A stretch of 64,000 bases of DNA from Geodermatophilus telluris (GCF_900102745.1 NZ_FMZF01000002.1:248001-312000), one strand, 5' to 3'. Shown: positions 41,170 through 54,341, numbered from the stretch's first letter. Notes: a model not told the origin generated them from the letters alone. Program-made: numbers and translations.

Positions 41170-44046
41170 GTGATCGCACTGCTGTCCCTCCACCTGCTGG
41201 CCGCGCTGCTGGCTCCCCTTCTCGTGCGGTGGTGGGGCAGACAGGCCTTCCTCGTCCTGGCGCTGGTCCCGGCCGCGGGCCTCGTGTGGACGGTGCTGCA
41301 GCTGCGCGCGGTCCTCGCCGGCGACGACGTCCGCGAGACCGTGTCGTGGATCCCCGCGCTCGACCTCGACGTGGCGCTGCGCCTCGACGCCCTGGCGCTC
41401 ACCTTCGCCGCGCTGGTCACCGGCGTCGGCGCCCTGGTCTTCGTCTACTGCGCCCGCTACTTCGGGCCCGACGACGAGGGCACCGGCCGCTTCGCCGGCA
41501 ACCTGACCGCGTTCGCCGGGTCGATGCTCGGCCTGGTCCTCTGCGACGACATGCTGCTGCTCTACGTCTTCTGGGAGCTCACCACCGTCTTCTCGTTCCT
41601 GCTGATCGGGGGGTCGGGACGGCGGCTGGCCGCGCGGCGGGCGGCGTCGCAGGCGCTCATCCTGACCACCGCCGGCGGGCTGGCCATGCTGGTCGGGCTC
41701 ATCCTCGTCGGGCAGGCCAGCGGCTCCTTCCTGCTCTCGGAGGTCGTCGCCGACCCGGGCAGCGGCACTGCCGTGGTCGCCGGGACGGCGCTGGTGCTGG
41801 CGGGCGCGGTCACCAAGTCGGCGATGGTCCCCTTCCACTTCTGGCTGCCCGCCGCGATGGAGGCCCCGACCCCGGTCAGCGCCTACCTGCACGCCGCCGC
41901 GATGGTGAAGGCCGGCGTCTACCTCGTCGCCCGGCTGGCCCCCGGGCTGGCCGACGTCCCCGGCTGGCGCCCGGTGGTGCTGGGCCTGGGCGTGGCGACC
42001 ATGCTCGTCGGCGGCTACCGCGCGCTGCGCCAGAAGGACCTCAAGCTGCTGCTGGCCTTCGGCACGGTCAGCCAGCTCGGCTTCCTGCTCACGCTGGTCG
42101 GCGGGGGCAGCCGCGAGCTGGCCGCGGCCGGGCTGGCGATGACGCTGGCGCACGCGCTGTTCAAGTCCACGCTGTTCCTCACCGTCGGCGTCATCGACCA
42201 CGCCACCGGGACCCGCGACCTGCGCCGGCTGTCCGGCCTCGGCCGGCGGCTGCCCGTGCTGGCCGCGATCGGGACGGCCGCCGCGGCGTCCATGGCCGGG
42301 CTGCCGCCGCTGCTGGGGTTCGTCGGCAAGGAGGCGGCGTTCGCGGCGCTGTGGGACGCGGGCCTGCCCGACCGCACCGCCGCGGCCGTCGTCCTCGCCG
42401 GGCTGGTCGCGGGGTCGGTGCTCACCGCCGCCTACACCGCGCGCTTCGTGTGGGGCGCCTTCGCGCGCAAGCCCGGCGTCGAGGGGGCCGGGGTCGGGCA
42501 CCCGCCGGAGCCGCTGTTCCTCGCCGCCCCCGCCGTGCTGGCGCTGGCCGGGCTGGTCCTCGGGCCGGCCAGTCCGCTGCTGGAGCCGCTGGTGGCCGGC
42601 TACGCGGACACCCTGCCGCTGCTGGCGCCGGAACCGGAGCACCTGGGCCTGTGGCACGGCTGGCAGCCGGCGCTGGTGCTGTCGGCGGTGTCGATCGCCG
42701 GCGGTGCGGCGCTGTTCGCCGTCCGCGGGCGGGTGACGCAGCTGCAGCGGCGGCTGGCCGTCGGCGCCTCGGCCGACGAGGGCTACTGGAACGTCGTCCA
42801 GGCCGTCGACCGGCTCGCGGTGCTGGTCACCGGCACCACCCAGCGCGGCTCGCTGCCGGCCTACCTCGGCACCATCCTGGTCGCCGTCCTCGCGCTGCCC
42901 GGCACGCTGCTGCTCACCCGCGCGCCGTGGCCGGGGGAGTGGCGGGCGTGGGACACCCCGGTGCAGGCGGTGGTGGGCGTCGTCGTGGTGACCGCCGGTG
43001 CGCTGGCCCTGCGGATCCGGCAGCGGCTGTCCGCGGTGCTCGTCGTCGGCGTCACCGGCTACGGCCTCGCGGTCGTCTTCGCGTTGCAGGGCGCCCCCGA
43101 CCTGGCGCTCACCCAGTTCCTCGTCGAGACGCTCACCCTCGTCGTCTTCGTGCTGGTGCTGCGCAAGCTGCCCAAGGACATCACCGAGCGGCACCGGCCC
43201 CGGGAGCGCGCCGTCCGCGGGGTGATCGCCGTCGCGGTCGGCGCCTTCATGGCCGCCGTCGGGGCGGTGGCGCTGTCCGCCCGCACCGCCGCGCCGGTGT
43301 CGCAGGACTGGCCCGGGCCGGCGTACGAGTTCGGCGGCGGCAAGAACGTGGTCAACGTGACGCTGGTCGACATCCGCGCCTGGGACACCCTCGGCGAGAT
43401 CTCGCTGCTGGTCGTCGCGGCCACCGGCGTGGCCAGCCTGGTCTTCCTGCGACGGCGCACCGGCGGCGTCGACCGGGTCGACCGCGAGCAGCTGGCGCAG
43501 CGCCGGCAGCGCAGCCGGCGGGCGCCGCGCGACCGCTGGCTGGCCGCCACCTCGACCCTCGACCCGGCCCGGCGCTCGGTCGTCCTCGAGGTGGTCACCC
43601 GGATCCTGTTCCACACGATCGTCGTCTTCTCGCTCTACCTGGTGTTCAGCGGGCACAACGAGCCCGGCGGCGGCTTCGCCGGCGGGCTGGTCGCCGGCCT
43701 GGCGCTGGTGCTGCGGTACCTGGCCGGCGGGCGCTACGAGCTGGGCGAGGCCGCACCGGTGGCGCCCGGCCTGCTGCTGGGCTGCGGGCTGCTGTTCGCC
43801 GGCGGCACCGGGGTGGCCGGGCTGCTGCTCGGGGCCGGGGTGCTGCAGACGGCGGTCCTGGAGACGACGCTGCCCGTGCTCGGCGACGTCAAGCTCGTGA
43901 CCTCGCTGTTCTTCGACCTCGGCGTGTACCTCATCGTCGTCGGGCTGGTCCTCGACGTGCTCCGCAGCCTGGGCGCGGAGCTGGACCGCCAGGAGGACCA
44001 GGAGGACCCGATCGAACTGACCCCCGGGGAGGTGGTGCTGCGATGA
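41170..44046 (+). CDS. mrpA: Na+/H+ antiporter subunit A fused to subunit B
   Basis: Largest subunit of the Mrp (Mnh) cation/proton antiporter, 958 residues. The N-terminal two thirds resemble NuoL/ND5 with about 16 helices and the proton-channel core (KSAMVPFHFWLPAAMEAPTP and AYLHAAAMVKAGVYLVAR). The last 150 residues form the MrpB domain, with the signature FSLYLVFSGHNEPGGGFAGG, so no separate mrpB exists. The GTG at 41170 is preceded by GGGAG at 4-nt spacing. First of six genes joined by 4-nt overlaps; the complex exports Na+ in exchange for H+ and supports pH homeostasis. Confidence 0.95.
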   Translation: MIALLSLHLLAALLAPLLVRWWGRQAFLVLALVPAAGLVWTVLQLRAVLAGDDVRETVSWIPALDLDVALRLDALALTFAALVTGVGALVFVYCARYFGPDDEGTGRFAGNLTAFAGSMLGLVLCDDMLLLYVFWELTTVFSFLLIGGSGRRLAARRAASQALILTTAGGLAMLVGLILVGQASGSFLLSEVVADPGSGTAVVAGTALVLAGAVTKSAMVPFHFWLPAAMEAPTPVSAYLHAAAMVKAGVYLVARLAPGLADVPGWRPVVLGLGVATMLVGGYRALRQKDLKLLLAFGTVSQLGFLLTLVGGGSRELAAAGLAMTLAHALFKSTLFLTVGVIDHATGTRDLRRLSGLGRRLPVLAAIGTAAAASMAGLPPLLGFVGKEAAFAALWDAGLPDRTAAAVVLAGLVAGSVLTAAYTARFVWGAFARKPGVEGAGVGHPPEPLFLAAPAVLALAGLVLGPASPLLEPLVAGYADTLPLLAPEPEHLGLWHGWQPALVLSAVSIAGGAALFAVRGRVTQLQRRLAVGASADEGYWNVVQAVDRLAVLVTGTTQRGSLPAYLGTILVAVLALPGTLLLTRAPWPGEWRAWDTPVQAVVGVVVVTAGALALRIRQRLSAVLVVGVTGYGLAVVFALQGAPDLALTQFLVETLTLVVFVLVLRKLPKDITERHRPRERAVRGVIAVAVGAFMAAVGAVALSARTAAPVSQDWPGPAYEFGGGKNVVNVTLVDIRAWDTLGEISLLVVAATGVASLVFLRRRTGGVDRVDREQLAQRRQRSRRAPRDRWLAATSTLDPARRSVVLEVVTRILFHTIVVFSLYLVFSGHNEPGGGFAGGLVAGLALVLRYLAGGRYELGEAAPVAPGLLLGCGLLFAGGTGVAGLLLGAGVLQTAVLETTLPVLGDVKLVTSLFFDLGVYLIVVGLVLDVLRSLGAELDRQEDQEDPIELTPGEVVLR

Positions 44047-44534
44047 CCCCCACGATCGTGCTGCCGGTGATGATCGGCGGGCTGTACGCGGCCGGGGTGT
44101 ACCTGCTGCTCGACCGCAGCCTCACCCGCGTGCTGCTCGGCTTCGTGCTGCTCGGCAACGCGACCAACCTGCTGGTGCTGTCGGCCGGCGGGCCGTCCGG
44201 GCTGGCGCCGATCCTCGGCTACGGCGACCCGGAGGGGTTCAACGACCCGCTGCCGCAGGCGCTGATCCTGACCGCCATCGTCATCACGTTCGGCGTCTCG
44301 GCGTTCGTGCTGGCGATCATCCACCGCTCCTGGCGGCTGGCCCGCAACGAGGCCGTCGGCACCGACGAGGAGGACCGCCGGGTCGCCGCGCGGCGGGCCA
44401 CGGACGCCGACGAGCTCGACCCCGACGACCTCGATCCGCAGGACCGCGCCGCCGGCCACGCCGACAGCCTGGCCGCGGACCCCGAGGACCTGGCCGACGA
44501 CGTCGACGTGCCGGCGGGGAGCGGCACCCGGTGA
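44043..44534 (+). CDS. mrpC: Na+/H+ antiporter subunit C
   Basis: A 163-residue NuoK-like subunit with three helices. The family core GFVLLGNATNLLVLSAGG and DPLPQALILTAIVITFGVSA are intact. A 55-residue acidic cytoplasmic tail (rich in Asp/Glu, from about 108) is longer than in Bacillus MrpC. The ATG at 44043 overlaps mrpA; the stop overlaps mrpD. Confidence 0.95.
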   Translation: MTPTIVLPVMIGGLYAAGVYLLLDRSLTRVLLGFVLLGNATNLLVLSAGGPSGLAPILGYGDPEGFNDPLPQALILTAIVITFGVSAFVLAIIHRSWRLARNEAVGTDEEDRRVAARRATDADELDPDDLDPQDRAAGHADSLAADPEDLADDVDVPAGSGTR

Positions 44535-46228
44535 TCGAGGTCCTCGCCCCGCTGCCCGTGCTGCTCCCGCTGCTGGGGGCGGCCGGTGCCCTGCTGGTCT
44601 CCGGGCACCCCACCTACCAGCGCACCCTCAGCACGGTCGTGCTCGCCGTGGTGCTCGCCGTCTCGGTGACGCTGCTGTTCCTGGCCGACGGCGAGGGGGC
44701 GAGCGCGGTGTCCGTCGGCGGCTGGCCGGTGCCGCTGGGCATCGTGCTGGTCGTCGACCGCCTCTCGGCGCTGATGCTGGTGGTCGCCTCGACGGTGGCG
44801 CTGGGCGTCCTCGTGTTCGCCGTCGGCCAGGGCGCGGCCGACGGGTCGGAGGAGACGCCGCTGTCGATCTTCCACCCGACGTTCCTGGTCCTGGTGGCGG
44901 GCGTCGGGAACGCCTTCCTCGCCGGCGACCTGTTCAACCTCTACGTCGGCTTCGAGATCCTGCTGATGGCCTCCTACGTGCTGCTCACCCTCGGCGGCAC
45001 GGCGGCGCGCATCCGCGGCGGGGTCACCTACGTCATCGTCAGCCTGACCAGCTCGCTGGTCTTCCTGGCCGGGATCGGCCTGGTCTACGCCGCGACCGGC
45101 ACGGTGAACATGGCCCAGCTCGCCGTCCGCCTCGGCGAGCTGCCCGAGGGCACCCAGGTGCTGCTGCAGTCGATGCTGCTCATCGCGTTCGGCATCAAGG
45201 CCGCGGTGTTCCCGCTCTCGGCCTGGCTGCCCGACAGCTACCCGACCGCGCCGGCCCCGGTCACCGCCGTCTTCGCCGGCCTGCTCACCAAGGTCGGCGT
45301 CTACGCGATCATCCGCACGCAGACGCTGCTGTTCCCCGGCGGCGCGCTCGACGACGTGCTGATGTGGGCGGCGCTGGCCACGATGCTGGTCGGCATCCTC
45401 GGTGCCGTCGCGCAGAGCGACCTGCGCCGGATGCTGTCGTTCACCCTGGTCAGCCACATCGGCTACATGGTGTTCGGCATCGCCCTGGGGACGGCGGCGG
45501 GCCTGGCCGGCGCGGTCTTCTACGTCGCCCACCACATCGCCATCCAGACCACCCTGTTCCTCGTCGCCGGGCTGGTCGAGCGGCAGGGCGGCACCACCTC
45601 GGTCAACCGGCTCGGCGGGCTGGCCCGGCGCTCGCCGCTGCTGGCCGTGCTGTTCTTCGTGCCCGCGATGAACCTGGCCGGCATCCCGCCGCTGTCGGGG
45701 TTCATCGGCAAGCTGGGCCTGCTGCAGGCCGGCGTCGCCGACGGCAGCCCCGCGGCGCTCACGCTGGTCGCCGGCGGGGTGGTCACCAGCCTGCTCACCC
45801 TGCTCGCGGTCGCCCGCGTCTGGACCCGCGCCTTCTGGCGGTCCCCGAACCAGTCGCCGGCCGACGACACCGCCGCGGCCGCGGCCGCCGACGCCGGGCC
45901 GCAGCGGGCCGGAGGGGCGGACGGGGCCGACGACGACGGCGCGGCGCCCTCCGGCGACCGGCCGCGCACCGCCCTGCAGGACGCCTGGCGCCGGCACACC
46001 GCGGTGGCGACGGCGTCCGAGCCCGACCTCCCGCCCGCGGCGGGCGCCGTCCGGGCGCTGCGCCCGCTGCCCCGGACGATGGTGGGCGCCACTGCCGCGC
46101 TGGTCGCGCTCACCGTGGCCCTGACCGGTCTCGCCGGGCCGCTGTACGGCCTCGCCGACCGGGCCTCGGTCGACCTGGTCGAGCGCACGCCCTACGTCGC
46201 GTCGGTGCTGGACGAGGGGGACGGGTGA
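44531..46228 (+). CDS. mrpD: Na+/H+ antiporter subunit D
   Basis: A 565-residue NuoM/N-like antiporter subunit with about 14 helices. The catalytic Glu of helix 5 lies in NLYVGFEILLMASYVLL, and the Lys-containing core is in FGIKAAVFPLSAWLPDSYPT and AGLLTKVGVYAIIRTQTL. An insert of about 70 Ala/Asp/Gly-rich residues (near 440-510) breaks the C-terminal membrane part and is unusual in length. GTG start at 44531. Confidence 0.95.
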   Translation: MIEVLAPLPVLLPLLGAAGALLVSGHPTYQRTLSTVVLAVVLAVSVTLLFLADGEGASAVSVGGWPVPLGIVLVVDRLSALMLVVASTVALGVLVFAVGQGAADGSEETPLSIFHPTFLVLVAGVGNAFLAGDLFNLYVGFEILLMASYVLLTLGGTAARIRGGVTYVIVSLTSSLVFLAGIGLVYAATGTVNMAQLAVRLGELPEGTQVLLQSMLLIAFGIKAAVFPLSAWLPDSYPTAPAPVTAVFAGLLTKVGVYAIIRTQTLLFPGGALDDVLMWAALATMLVGILGAVAQSDLRRMLSFTLVSHIGYMVFGIALGTAAGLAGAVFYVAHHIAIQTTLFLVAGLVERQGGTTSVNRLGGLARRSPLLAVLFFVPAMNLAGIPPLSGFIGKLGLLQAGVADGSPAALTLVAGGVVTSLLTLLAVARVWTRAFWRSPNQSPADDTAAAAAADAGPQRAGGADGADDDGAAPSGDRPRTALQDAWRRHTAVATASEPDLPPAAGAVRALRPLPRTMVGATAALVALTVALTGLAGPLYGLADRASVDLVERTPYVASVLDEGDG

Positions 46229-46788
46229 GCGTCGAGCCGGCCGCGACCCGCCTGCGCCACCAGGTCCCCCTGCTGGCCTGGCTGGTGCTGGTCTGGATGC
46301 TGCTGTGGGGGACCTGGTCGTGGGCGAACCTGCTCTCCGGCCTGGCCGTCGGGCTGACGGTGCTGGTGCTGCTCCCGCTGCCGCACGTGGTCGGCGGCGT
46401 GCGGCTGCGGCCCCTGCCGGTGCTGCTCTTCCTCGGCCACTTCGTCACCGACCTGGTGGTGTCCGGGGCCGAGGTCGCCTGGCAGGCGCTCCGGCCGCAG
46501 GGGCTGCGCCGGACCGCGATCGTGCAGGTGCAACTGCGGGCCGACTCCGACCTGCTGCTGACGATGGTCGCCGAGGCGACCTCCCTGGTCCCCGGCTCCC
46601 TGGTGCTGGACCTCGACCGGGACCAGCGGGTGATGACCCTGCACCTGCTGCCGGTCCGCGACCGCGACGACGTGGAGCGCAAGCGGGCGCACGTCCTCGT
46701 GGTCGAGGAGCGCCTGGTGCTGGCCTTCGGCTCGGCCGACGACGTCGCCGCCCTCGAGCGGGACCGGGCGGAGGTGGCGGCGCCGTGA
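46225..46788 (+). CDS. mrpE: Na+/H+ antiporter subunit E
   Basis: A 187-residue subunit with two or three N-terminal helices (PLLAWLVLVWMLLWGTWS) and a cytoplasmic domain with the MrpE signature TMVAEATSLVPGSLVLDLD. GTG start at 46225 overlaps mrpD by 4 nt; the stop overlaps mrpF. Confidence 0.93.
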   Translation: MSVEPAATRLRHQVPLLAWLVLVWMLLWGTWSWANLLSGLAVGLTVLVLLPLPHVVGGVRLRPLPVLLFLGHFVTDLVVSGAEVAWQALRPQGLRRTAIVQVQLRADSDLLLTMVAEATSLVPGSLVLDLDRDQRVMTLHLLPVRDRDDVERKRAHVLVVEERLVLAFGSADDVAALERDRAEVAAP

Positions 46789-47114
46789 CGGTGGTGGCGG
46801 GCGCGCTGTACGCACTGATCGGCGGGGGAGCCCTCCTCGCCCTCGTCCGGCTGGCCCGCGGCCCCTCGCTGCTGGACCGGGTCGTGGCCACCGACACGCT
46901 GCTGGTGATCATCTCCGCCGGGCTGGCCGTCCACGCCGCGCTGGTGCGCGACCCGACCCTCGTGCCGGTGCTCGTCGTGGTCGCGCTGCTGGCCTTCGTC
47001 GGGTCGGTCTCGGTCGCCCGATACGTCGGCGGCATGCTGCTTCGGTCGCGGACCGAGGACGGCCGGGACGTCGGCCTGCCGGTGGCCGCCGAGGAACGGG
47101 AGAGCCGGTCGTGA
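46785..47114 (+). CDS. mrpF: Na+/H+ antiporter subunit F
   Basis: A 109-residue subunit with three helices. The family motif LARGPSLLDRVVATDTLLVI is clear. GTG start at 46785 overlaps mrpE; the stop overlaps mrpG. The last 22 residues are a polar cytoplasmic tail. Confidence 0.93.
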   Translation: MTVVAGALYALIGGGALLALVRLARGPSLLDRVVATDTLLVIISAGLAVHAALVRDPTLVPVLVVVALLAFVGSVSVARYVGGMLLRSRTEDGRDVGLPVAAEERESRS

Positions 47115-47518
47115 CCGCACTCGCCGACGTCGTGGCGTTCGCCTGCCTGCTGGCCGGCGCCTTCCTCTGCCTCACCGCCGGGCTGGGACTGGTCCGCTTC
47201 CCGGACGTGCTGTCCCGCATGCACGCCGGCACCAAGCCGCAGGTGGTGGGCGTGCTGCTGGTCATGGTCGGGGCCGCCATCCGGCTCGGCGGCTGGTCGA
47301 ACGCCTGGATGCTCCTGCTGGTGGCGGCCTTCCAGCTGCTGACCGCACCGGTCAGCGCCCACCTGATCAGCCGGGTCGCCTACCGCCGCCGGCACGTCCG
47401 GCGCGACCTGCTGCTCGTCGACGAGTTCCGCGGTGCCGGCCACCAGGACGACGGTTACCGGGGCGACGAGCCCGGCGACGCCCCACCCGAGGACCCGGGG
47501 TCCCACCCGGGCGGCTGA
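47111..47518 (+). CDS. mrpG: Na+/H+ antiporter subunit G
   Basis: A 135-residue subunit with three helices. The MrpG motif GLVRFPDVLSRMHAGTKPQ near residue 25 is complete. The C-terminal 40 residues are polar and rich in Asp, Gly and Pro. It ends the mrp operon and is followed immediately by a strong hairpin. Confidence 0.94.
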   Translation: MTALADVVAFACLLAGAFLCLTAGLGLVRFPDVLSRMHAGTKPQVVGVLLVMVGAAIRLGGWSNAWMLLLVAAFQLLTAPVSAHLISRVAYRRRHVRRDLLLVDEFRGAGHQDDGYRGDEPGDAPPEDPGSHPGG

Positions 47519-47547
47519 GACCGGGGCGTGCACCGCACGCCCCGGTC
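47519..47547. terminator. Bidirectional terminator between mrpG and leuA
   Basis: A perfect 13-bp stem (GACCGGGGCGTGC at 47519-47531, complement at 47535-47547) with a 3-nt loop, starting at the base after the mrpG stop and 8 nt from the leuA stop. Confidence 0.8.
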
Positions 47548-47554
47548 CCGGCGC

Positions 47555-49342
<1,788 letters not shown>

Positions 49343-49382
49343 TCAGCAGGCGCCGGGGACGCACTCACGTCGCGGCGGGACT

Positions 49383-49423
49383 CCGCGGCGAGGGGGCCGA
49401 CCTAGGAGAGGGCCTCGCCGCGG
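49383..49423 (-). promoter_or_regulatory. leuA leader hairpin (attenuation region)
   Basis: CCGCGGCGAGG (49383-49393) and CCTCGCCGCGG (49413-49423) are perfectly complementary and form an 11-bp stem. One arm lies within the last codons of the leader peptide, the other beyond its stop. A ribosome stalled on the Leu codons at 49429-49437 would cover or disturb the inner arm. Confidence 0.55.
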
Positions 49424-49449
49424 CGGGTAAGCAGGAGGCTGCCGCGCAC
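49402..49449 (-). CDS. leuA leader peptide
   Basis: A 15-codon frame encoding VRGSLLLTRRGEALS, with three consecutive Leu codons CTC, CTG and CTT; CTT is rare in this GC-rich genome. The GTG at 49449 lies exactly 7 nt after TACCGT, so it would be translated from a leaderless transcript. Leu-rich leader peptides upstream of leuA are known or predicted in actinobacteria and control leuA by ribosome stalling when leucyl-tRNA is low. GTG 49458 would add three Val. Confidence 0.75.
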   Translation of the reverse strand: MRGSLLLTRRGEALS

Positions 49450-49456
49450 GACGACC

Positions 49457-49462
49457 ACGGTA
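49457..49462 (-). promoter_or_regulatory. -10 element of the leuA leader transcript
   Basis: TACCGT on the minus strand, 7 nt before the leader-peptide GTG. It lies just past the stop of the HTH gene. Confidence 0.55.
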
Positions 49463-49470
49463 GCAGCGGG

Positions 49471-50106
49471 TCAGCTCAGGTCACAGCCACAGGTGCAGTC
49501 CCGGGCGTGCCTCGGCGGCCCCGACCGGTCGTCGAGCTCGTCGCACTCCGGCGGGCAGGAGCAGTCGAAGCGCAGGTCGGCCGGTGCGAGTTCCCCGGCG
49601 TCGAGGCGGCGCCGGCGCTCCTCCTCCCGGGCCCGCCGCGCCGCCGCCCGTCGCGCCGCGGCCCGCTCGGCCAGACCGTCACCCGGCTGCGGCCGCTGGT
49701 GGTCGGGCGGTGTCCCGCGGAGCTCCCGGACCTCGTCGCGGGTCCGCCGATCACGGGTGAACGTGTACGTCACCGGTGGCCGGTCGTAGCGGTGCGGCCC
49801 GTGCCACCACCCCTCGTCGCCGTGCCGGGTGTCGAGGTGGGCGGGGTAGCGCCGGCCGCCCTCGTCCCGGACGGCGCCGGCGTCCATCGGCGCGACCACG
49901 GCGCCCTCGCCGTCGACCAGCGCCAGCCGCAACCCCGCCAGCCCTGCGACGCGGGACAGGACCCGTGCGTCGAGCCCGCGCTCACCGCTCTCGATGGCGG
50001 CGACCGAGGACTTGGACAGCCCGCAGGTCCGGGCCAGGTCGCGCTGGGACCAGTCCGCGGTCCGGCGGATGCGCCTGAGCAGGCCGGGGAGGTCGGCGTC
50101 CGTCAC
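49471..50106 (-). CDS. XRE-type HTH protein with Cys-rich C-terminus
   Basis: A 211-residue putative transcription regulator. The N-terminal HTH_3 domain spans about 5-65 (LRRIRRTADWSQRDLARTCG, then LSKSSVAAIESGERGLDARV). A central region is rich in charged and aromatic residues (DEGWWHGPHRYDRPPV), followed by an Arg/Ala/Glu helix. The C-terminus carries six Cys (182, 184, 188, 204, 206, 208) as C-x-C-x3-C and C-x-C-x-C, which could bind zinc or an Fe-S cluster, or sense metals or oxidants. I know no named family with this combination. GTG 50106 has GAGG at 8-nt spacing. Upstream lies a duplicated hairpin. Confidence 0.75.
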   Translation of the reverse strand: MTDADLPGLLRRIRRTADWSQRDLARTCGLSKSSVAAIESGERGLDARVLSRVAGLAGLRLALVDGEGAVVAPMDAGAVRDEGGRRYPAHLDTRHGDEGWWHGPHRYDRPPVTYTFTRDRRTRDEVRELRGTPPDHQRPQPGDGLAERAAARRAAARRAREEERRRRLDAGELAPADLRFDCSCPPECDELDDRSGPPRHARDCTCGCDLS

Positions 50107-50167
50107 GTCCCCAGCCTCGGCCGCCCGATGGCCGGGGACACAGGCGACACGTCCACCTGGGGACGGT

Positions 50168-50200
50168 CGTGCTCTGCCCACAGGAGCGGGGCAGAGCACG
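50168..50200. repeat. Perfect inverted repeat, copy 1 of 2
   Basis: Arms CGTGCTCTGCCC (50168-50179) and GGGCAGAGCACG (50189-50200) with a 9-nt loop. The same arms occur again at 50233-50265. It lies between the phospholipase-like gene's 3' end and the HTH gene's 5' end. Confidence 0.85.
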
Positions 50201-50232
50201 AGCTCCCCGGTGGTAGGGAGTGCACCCTCCTT

Positions 50233-50265
50233 CGTGCTCTGCCCACGGTGGCGGGGCAGAGCACG
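50233..50265. repeat. Perfect inverted repeat, copy 2 of 2
   Basis: Arms identical to copy 1 (50233-50244 and 50254-50265) with a different 9-nt loop. The centre-to-centre distance is 65 bp. One copy may terminate the phospholipase transcript; a pair suggests an operator or a mobile intergenic repeat. Confidence 0.85.
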
Positions 50266-50313
50266 ACTCAGCTCGGGGGAAGGTGGGCGGTCCCGCCGGT
50301 GGGTCGGCCGGCG

Positions 50314-51906
50314 TCAGAAGTCGCCGCTGAGCCGGAGCCGGAGGGGGCGGCCGTCGGGGTCGTCGACGAGCCGGTAGAGCGGTGTGGCCCACAGCCGGGT
50401 GACCCGGGAGAGCTTCTCCGGCCGGTGGTGGCGCACCCGGCCGCGCGGTCGCGGGCCCCGGCGGCCGCCGGCGTGCCAGGCGTCGAGCTCGTCGGCGCAG
50501 GCCTCGAGCGTGGTGACGAACGCGTCGGGGTCGAGCAGGTCGGCGTCCTCGCTGCCGTCGTCGGCCCGGTCGGTGTGCTCGCGGGTCAGCCGCAGCCGCA
50601 GGTCGCGGGCGAAGGTGCGGGCGCCGTCGCCGGTGCCGGTGGGGTCGCGCGGTTCGCGGGGGTCGAGCGTGGTGTCGAGGACGGCGCTGGACAGCTCGCT
50701 GTCGTGCGTCCAGGACCGCCGGTTGAAGTTGTCGCTGCCCACGCTGGCCCAGACGTCGTCGACCACGCACACCTTGGCGTGCACGTACACCGGCGTGCCC
50801 TCGTGGTTCTCGAGGTCGAACACGTGCACGCGGTCGCGGCCGGCCCGGTGGCACATCTCCAGCGCCTGCCAGCGGCCCACGTACTGCGGTGTCCTGGCGA
50901 TGGCGCCGTCCTGGTCGGGCACGCGCGGGACGACGACGACCAGGTGCAGGTCGGGGTTGTCGCGCAGCGCGTCGGCGAACAGTCGGGCGACGTCGGCCGA
51001 CCACATGTACTGGTCCTCGAGGTAGATCAGCCGCCGGGCCCGCTGGATGGCCTTCGAGTAGCCGCGGGCGATGGAGCGCTCGCCGTCGGGCGCGAACCGG
51101 TAGCCCCGGCGCAGGGACGGGTAGGTGCGCAGGGTCTGCACCAGGTGCGGCCCCATGGGAGGCGGGGCGGGCAGCTGCGGGGCCAGCCGGTCGGCGTACA
51201 TCCGGCTGCGGCGCAGGCGGTCGACGAGGTGGGCGACCGGGTTGCCCTCGTCGGGGTCCTTCGGGTCGTCCCACCGCTCGCGGAAGACCGTGTCCAGCGC
51301 CGCCACGGCCGGTCCCTGGACCATCAGCTGCACGTCGTGCCACGGCGGCGTGGGGCCGTAGGCCTTCGCCATCGGCAGCGACTGGGGGTCGCCGCGGTGG
51401 TCGGCGTCGTCGCGGCGGCTGTGGCACAGGTCGATGCCGCCGATGAAGGCGGCGTCCTTCGTGGCGTCCTGGTCGTGCCGGCAGACGACCAGCTTCTGGT
51501 GGTGGCTGCCGCCGCGGCGCACCCGCTGGTCGAGCACGACCAGCCCGCCGCCGTCCTCGACCTCCCGGTCCAGCGCCCGGTTCTCCCGCTTGCTGAACGA
51601 CAGCCAGTCCACGTGCGAGCGCCAGACCAGCCCGCGCACGGTGACGCCCCGCCGCACCGCCTCGGTGAACAGCTGGGCGACCGTCGGACCGCCGGGGCGC
51701 AGCTGCTCGTCGGGGTCGCCGCGCCAGTCGGTGAAGAACAGGTGGTCGTCCTCGTCGAGCGCCTCGACGCACTCGACCAGCCGGTCGAAGTACTCGGCGC
51801 CGTGCACCAGCGGCACGGCGAGGTTGCCCTCGGTGTACGCGGGCAGGTCGGTCGCCGGGTTCCCCCGTTCCTCGGGGCTGAGCAGCCAGTCCTCGGGGTC
51901 GGTCAC
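50314..51906 (-). CDS. Phospholipase D-like protein
   Basis: A 530-residue protein with two HKD-type active sites. The first is [14 protein letters not shown] (His136, Lys138; the Asp is two residues farther than usual), the second [20 protein letters not shown], which fits HxKx4D and the trailing GSxN. Two such motifs usually make one active site in phospholipase D or cardiolipin synthase. No signal peptide or membrane helix is evident, so a cytoplasmic or peripheral enzyme is likely; the substrate may be phospholipid or another phosphodiester. GTG 51906. Divergent from ask. Confidence 0.85.
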   Translation of the reverse strand: MTDPEDWLLSPEERGNPATDLPAYTEGNLAVPLVHGAEYFDRLVECVEALDEDDHLFFTDWRGDPDEQLRPGGPTVAQLFTEAVRRGVTVRGLVWRSHVDWLSFSKRENRALDREVEDGGGLVVLDQRVRRGGSHHQKLVVCRHDQDATKDAAFIGGIDLCHSRRDDADHRGDPQSLPMAKAYGPTPPWHDVQLMVQGPAVAALDTVFRERWDDPKDPDEGNPVAHLVDRLRRSRMYADRLAPQLPAPPPMGPHLVQTLRTYPSLRRGYRFAPDGERSIARGYSKAIQRARRLIYLEDQYMWSADVARLFADALRDNPDLHLVVVVPRVPDQDGAIARTPQYVGRWQALEMCHRAGRDRVHVFDLENHEGTPVYVHAKVCVVDDVWASVGSDNFNRRSWTHDSELSSAVLDTTLDPREPRDPTGTGDGARTFARDLRLRLTREHTDRADDGSEDADLLDPDAFVTTLEACADELDAWHAGGRRGPRPRGRVRHHRPEKLSRVTRLWATPLYRLVDDPDGRPLRLRLSGDF

Positions 51907-51913
51907 CCCGTGA

Positions 51914-54322
<2,409 letters not shown>

Positions 54323-54341
54323 CCCGCGCGACGGCGGCCCG

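Noticed and set aside
40378-43656. Open frame of 1092 codons on the minus strand
   Set aside because: Antisense to the response regulator and mrpA; Gln/Arg/His/Gly-rich with no domain.
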